From: Chamaesiphon sp.
GTDB taxonomy: Bacteria; Cyanobacteriota; Cyanobacteriia; Cyanobacteriales; Chamaesiphonaceae
Direction: 5' to 3'
Assembly: GCA_026785875.1 (NCBI GenBank)
Contig: JAJAZF010000549.1
Location: 1 to 6,062, forward strand
DNA length: 6,062 bases
Below, in pieces: positions 5,725-6,062 of this stretch. The notes under the pieces were generated by a model. The model did no database searches. It had not been told where the DNA came from and saw only the letters and a program-made list of their open reading frames with translations. Every line of letters begins with the position of its first letter. Positions within the stretch are counted from its first letter, which is position 1. Position numbers and translations under genes: made by a program.

Positions 5725-5806
5725 AATATGTCCTAACCGATGTGGCGACTGCTATATATGAACAACGCTTGTATCCGCGCAAAGTTTAAATACCTAATTG
5801 CAGTTA

Positions 5807-6062
5807 TTAATCATCTAAATGAGCGTAACGATTGAAGAGGAAATCAAGGGCATAGTTGCGTAAATCGATATAAGTATGACTGTCCATAATCTGTTCCCGA
5901 TTCCGAGGTCGATCGAATGGGATATCCAACACTTCACCGATTTTAGCAGCGGGGCCATTGGTCATCATTACTAATCGATCGGCTAGATATAGTGCTTCGT
6001 CAATATCGTGGGTAATCATCAATACTGTTACCTTATTTTCACGCCAAATTGCGAGTAGTTCG
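5807..6062 (-). CDS. nrtD: NrtD-like ABC transporter ATP-binding subunit, C-terminal part
   Basis: This is the 3' end of a gene that starts right of the window; 84 residues are visible, the first full codon being 6061-6059. The H-loop of the ABC ATPase is present in VLMITHDIDEAL (His codon 6010-6008), followed by YLADRLVMMTNGPAAKIGEV, IPFDRPRNREQI and a C-terminus RNYALDFLFNRYAHLDD. This combination is characteristic of NrtD/CmpD and the ABC half of NrtC, the ATPases that drive nitrate (Nrt) or bicarbonate (Cmp) uptake across the cytoplasmic membrane. Because the protein stops right after the ATPase domain, it is not NrtC or CmpC, which carry an extra solute-binding-like domain. NrtD and CmpD cannot be separated from this fragment; I give nrtD as the more usual name with moderate certainty. 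The rest of the operon should lie upstream, beyond the right edge. No terminator with a T-run is evident after the stop. Confidence 0.85.
   Translation of the reverse strand, partial: ELLAIWRENKVTVLMITHDIDEALYLADRLVMMTNGPAAKIGEVLDIPFDRPRNREQIMDSHTYIDLRNYALDFLFNRYAHLDD

Larger units (their letters stand above)
5470..5806. other. 337-bp spacer between convergent genes, palindrome-rich, no gene seen
   Basis: The spacer separates the Uma2 gene (+) from the nrtD-like gene (-). Its left end has an AT-rich inverted repeat, its middle (5546-5724) a chain of GC-rich palindromes, and its right end (about 5725-5806) nothing I recognise. Two overlapping minus-strand frames of 70 and 79 codons run through it, but their sequence is the product of repeat DNA, rich in R, A and G with no family motif, so I do not call them genes. 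Confidence 0.6.

Overview
The window looks like a piece of a cyanobacterial chromosome of moderate GC. Three things point there: the palindrome CGATCG occurs about 26 times in 6 kb (chance is one or two); the spacers carry 7-bp tandem repeats of the cyanobacterial STRR type; and the genes are cyanobacterial in character (a nitrate/bicarbonate-type ABC ATPase, a Uma2-family nuclease-like protein, a HlyD adaptor beside a parvulin-like protein). I cannot name the genus.

Layout. Positions 1-626 (+) are the C-terminal end of a HlyD-family periplasmic adaptor. A 423-bp spacer (627-1049) holds two heptamer repeat tracts and no convincing gene. Positions 1050-1790 (+) encode a 246-residue SurA/parvulin-like peptidyl-prolyl isomerase without a signal peptide. 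Convergent to it, 1875-2999 (-) encodes a CobW/COG0523 GTPase with a very histidine-rich linker, probably a metal (zinc) chaperone. A 272-bp divergent spacer (3000-3271) has an AT-rich inverted repeat near the GTPase start, a block of small palindromes, and a heptamer tract that runs right up to the start codon of cysS. Positions 3272-4759 (+) are cysS, a complete cysteinyl-tRNA synthetase. Positions 4861-5469 (+) encode a Uma2/DUF820 protein. A 337-bp spacer (5470-5806) is rich in small palindromes and shares a repeat unit with the cysS upstream region. Positions 5807-6062 (-) are the C-terminal end of an NrtD-like ABC ATPase whose remainder, and probably the rest of a nitrate or bicarbonate uptake operon, lies beyond the right edge.

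How the genes relate. HlyD plus parvulin-like protein probably belong to one export module whose ABC transporter would lie left of the window; this is inference from context. The GTPase, cysS, the Uma2 gene and nrtD look like unrelated neighbours separated by repeat-rich spacers. I see no CRISPR array, tRNA, rRNA, complete insertion sequence or convincing new system. The most interesting material is repeat biology: how heptamer tracts and dispersed palindromes are placed relative to genes, especially the tract that forms the immediate leader of cysS.
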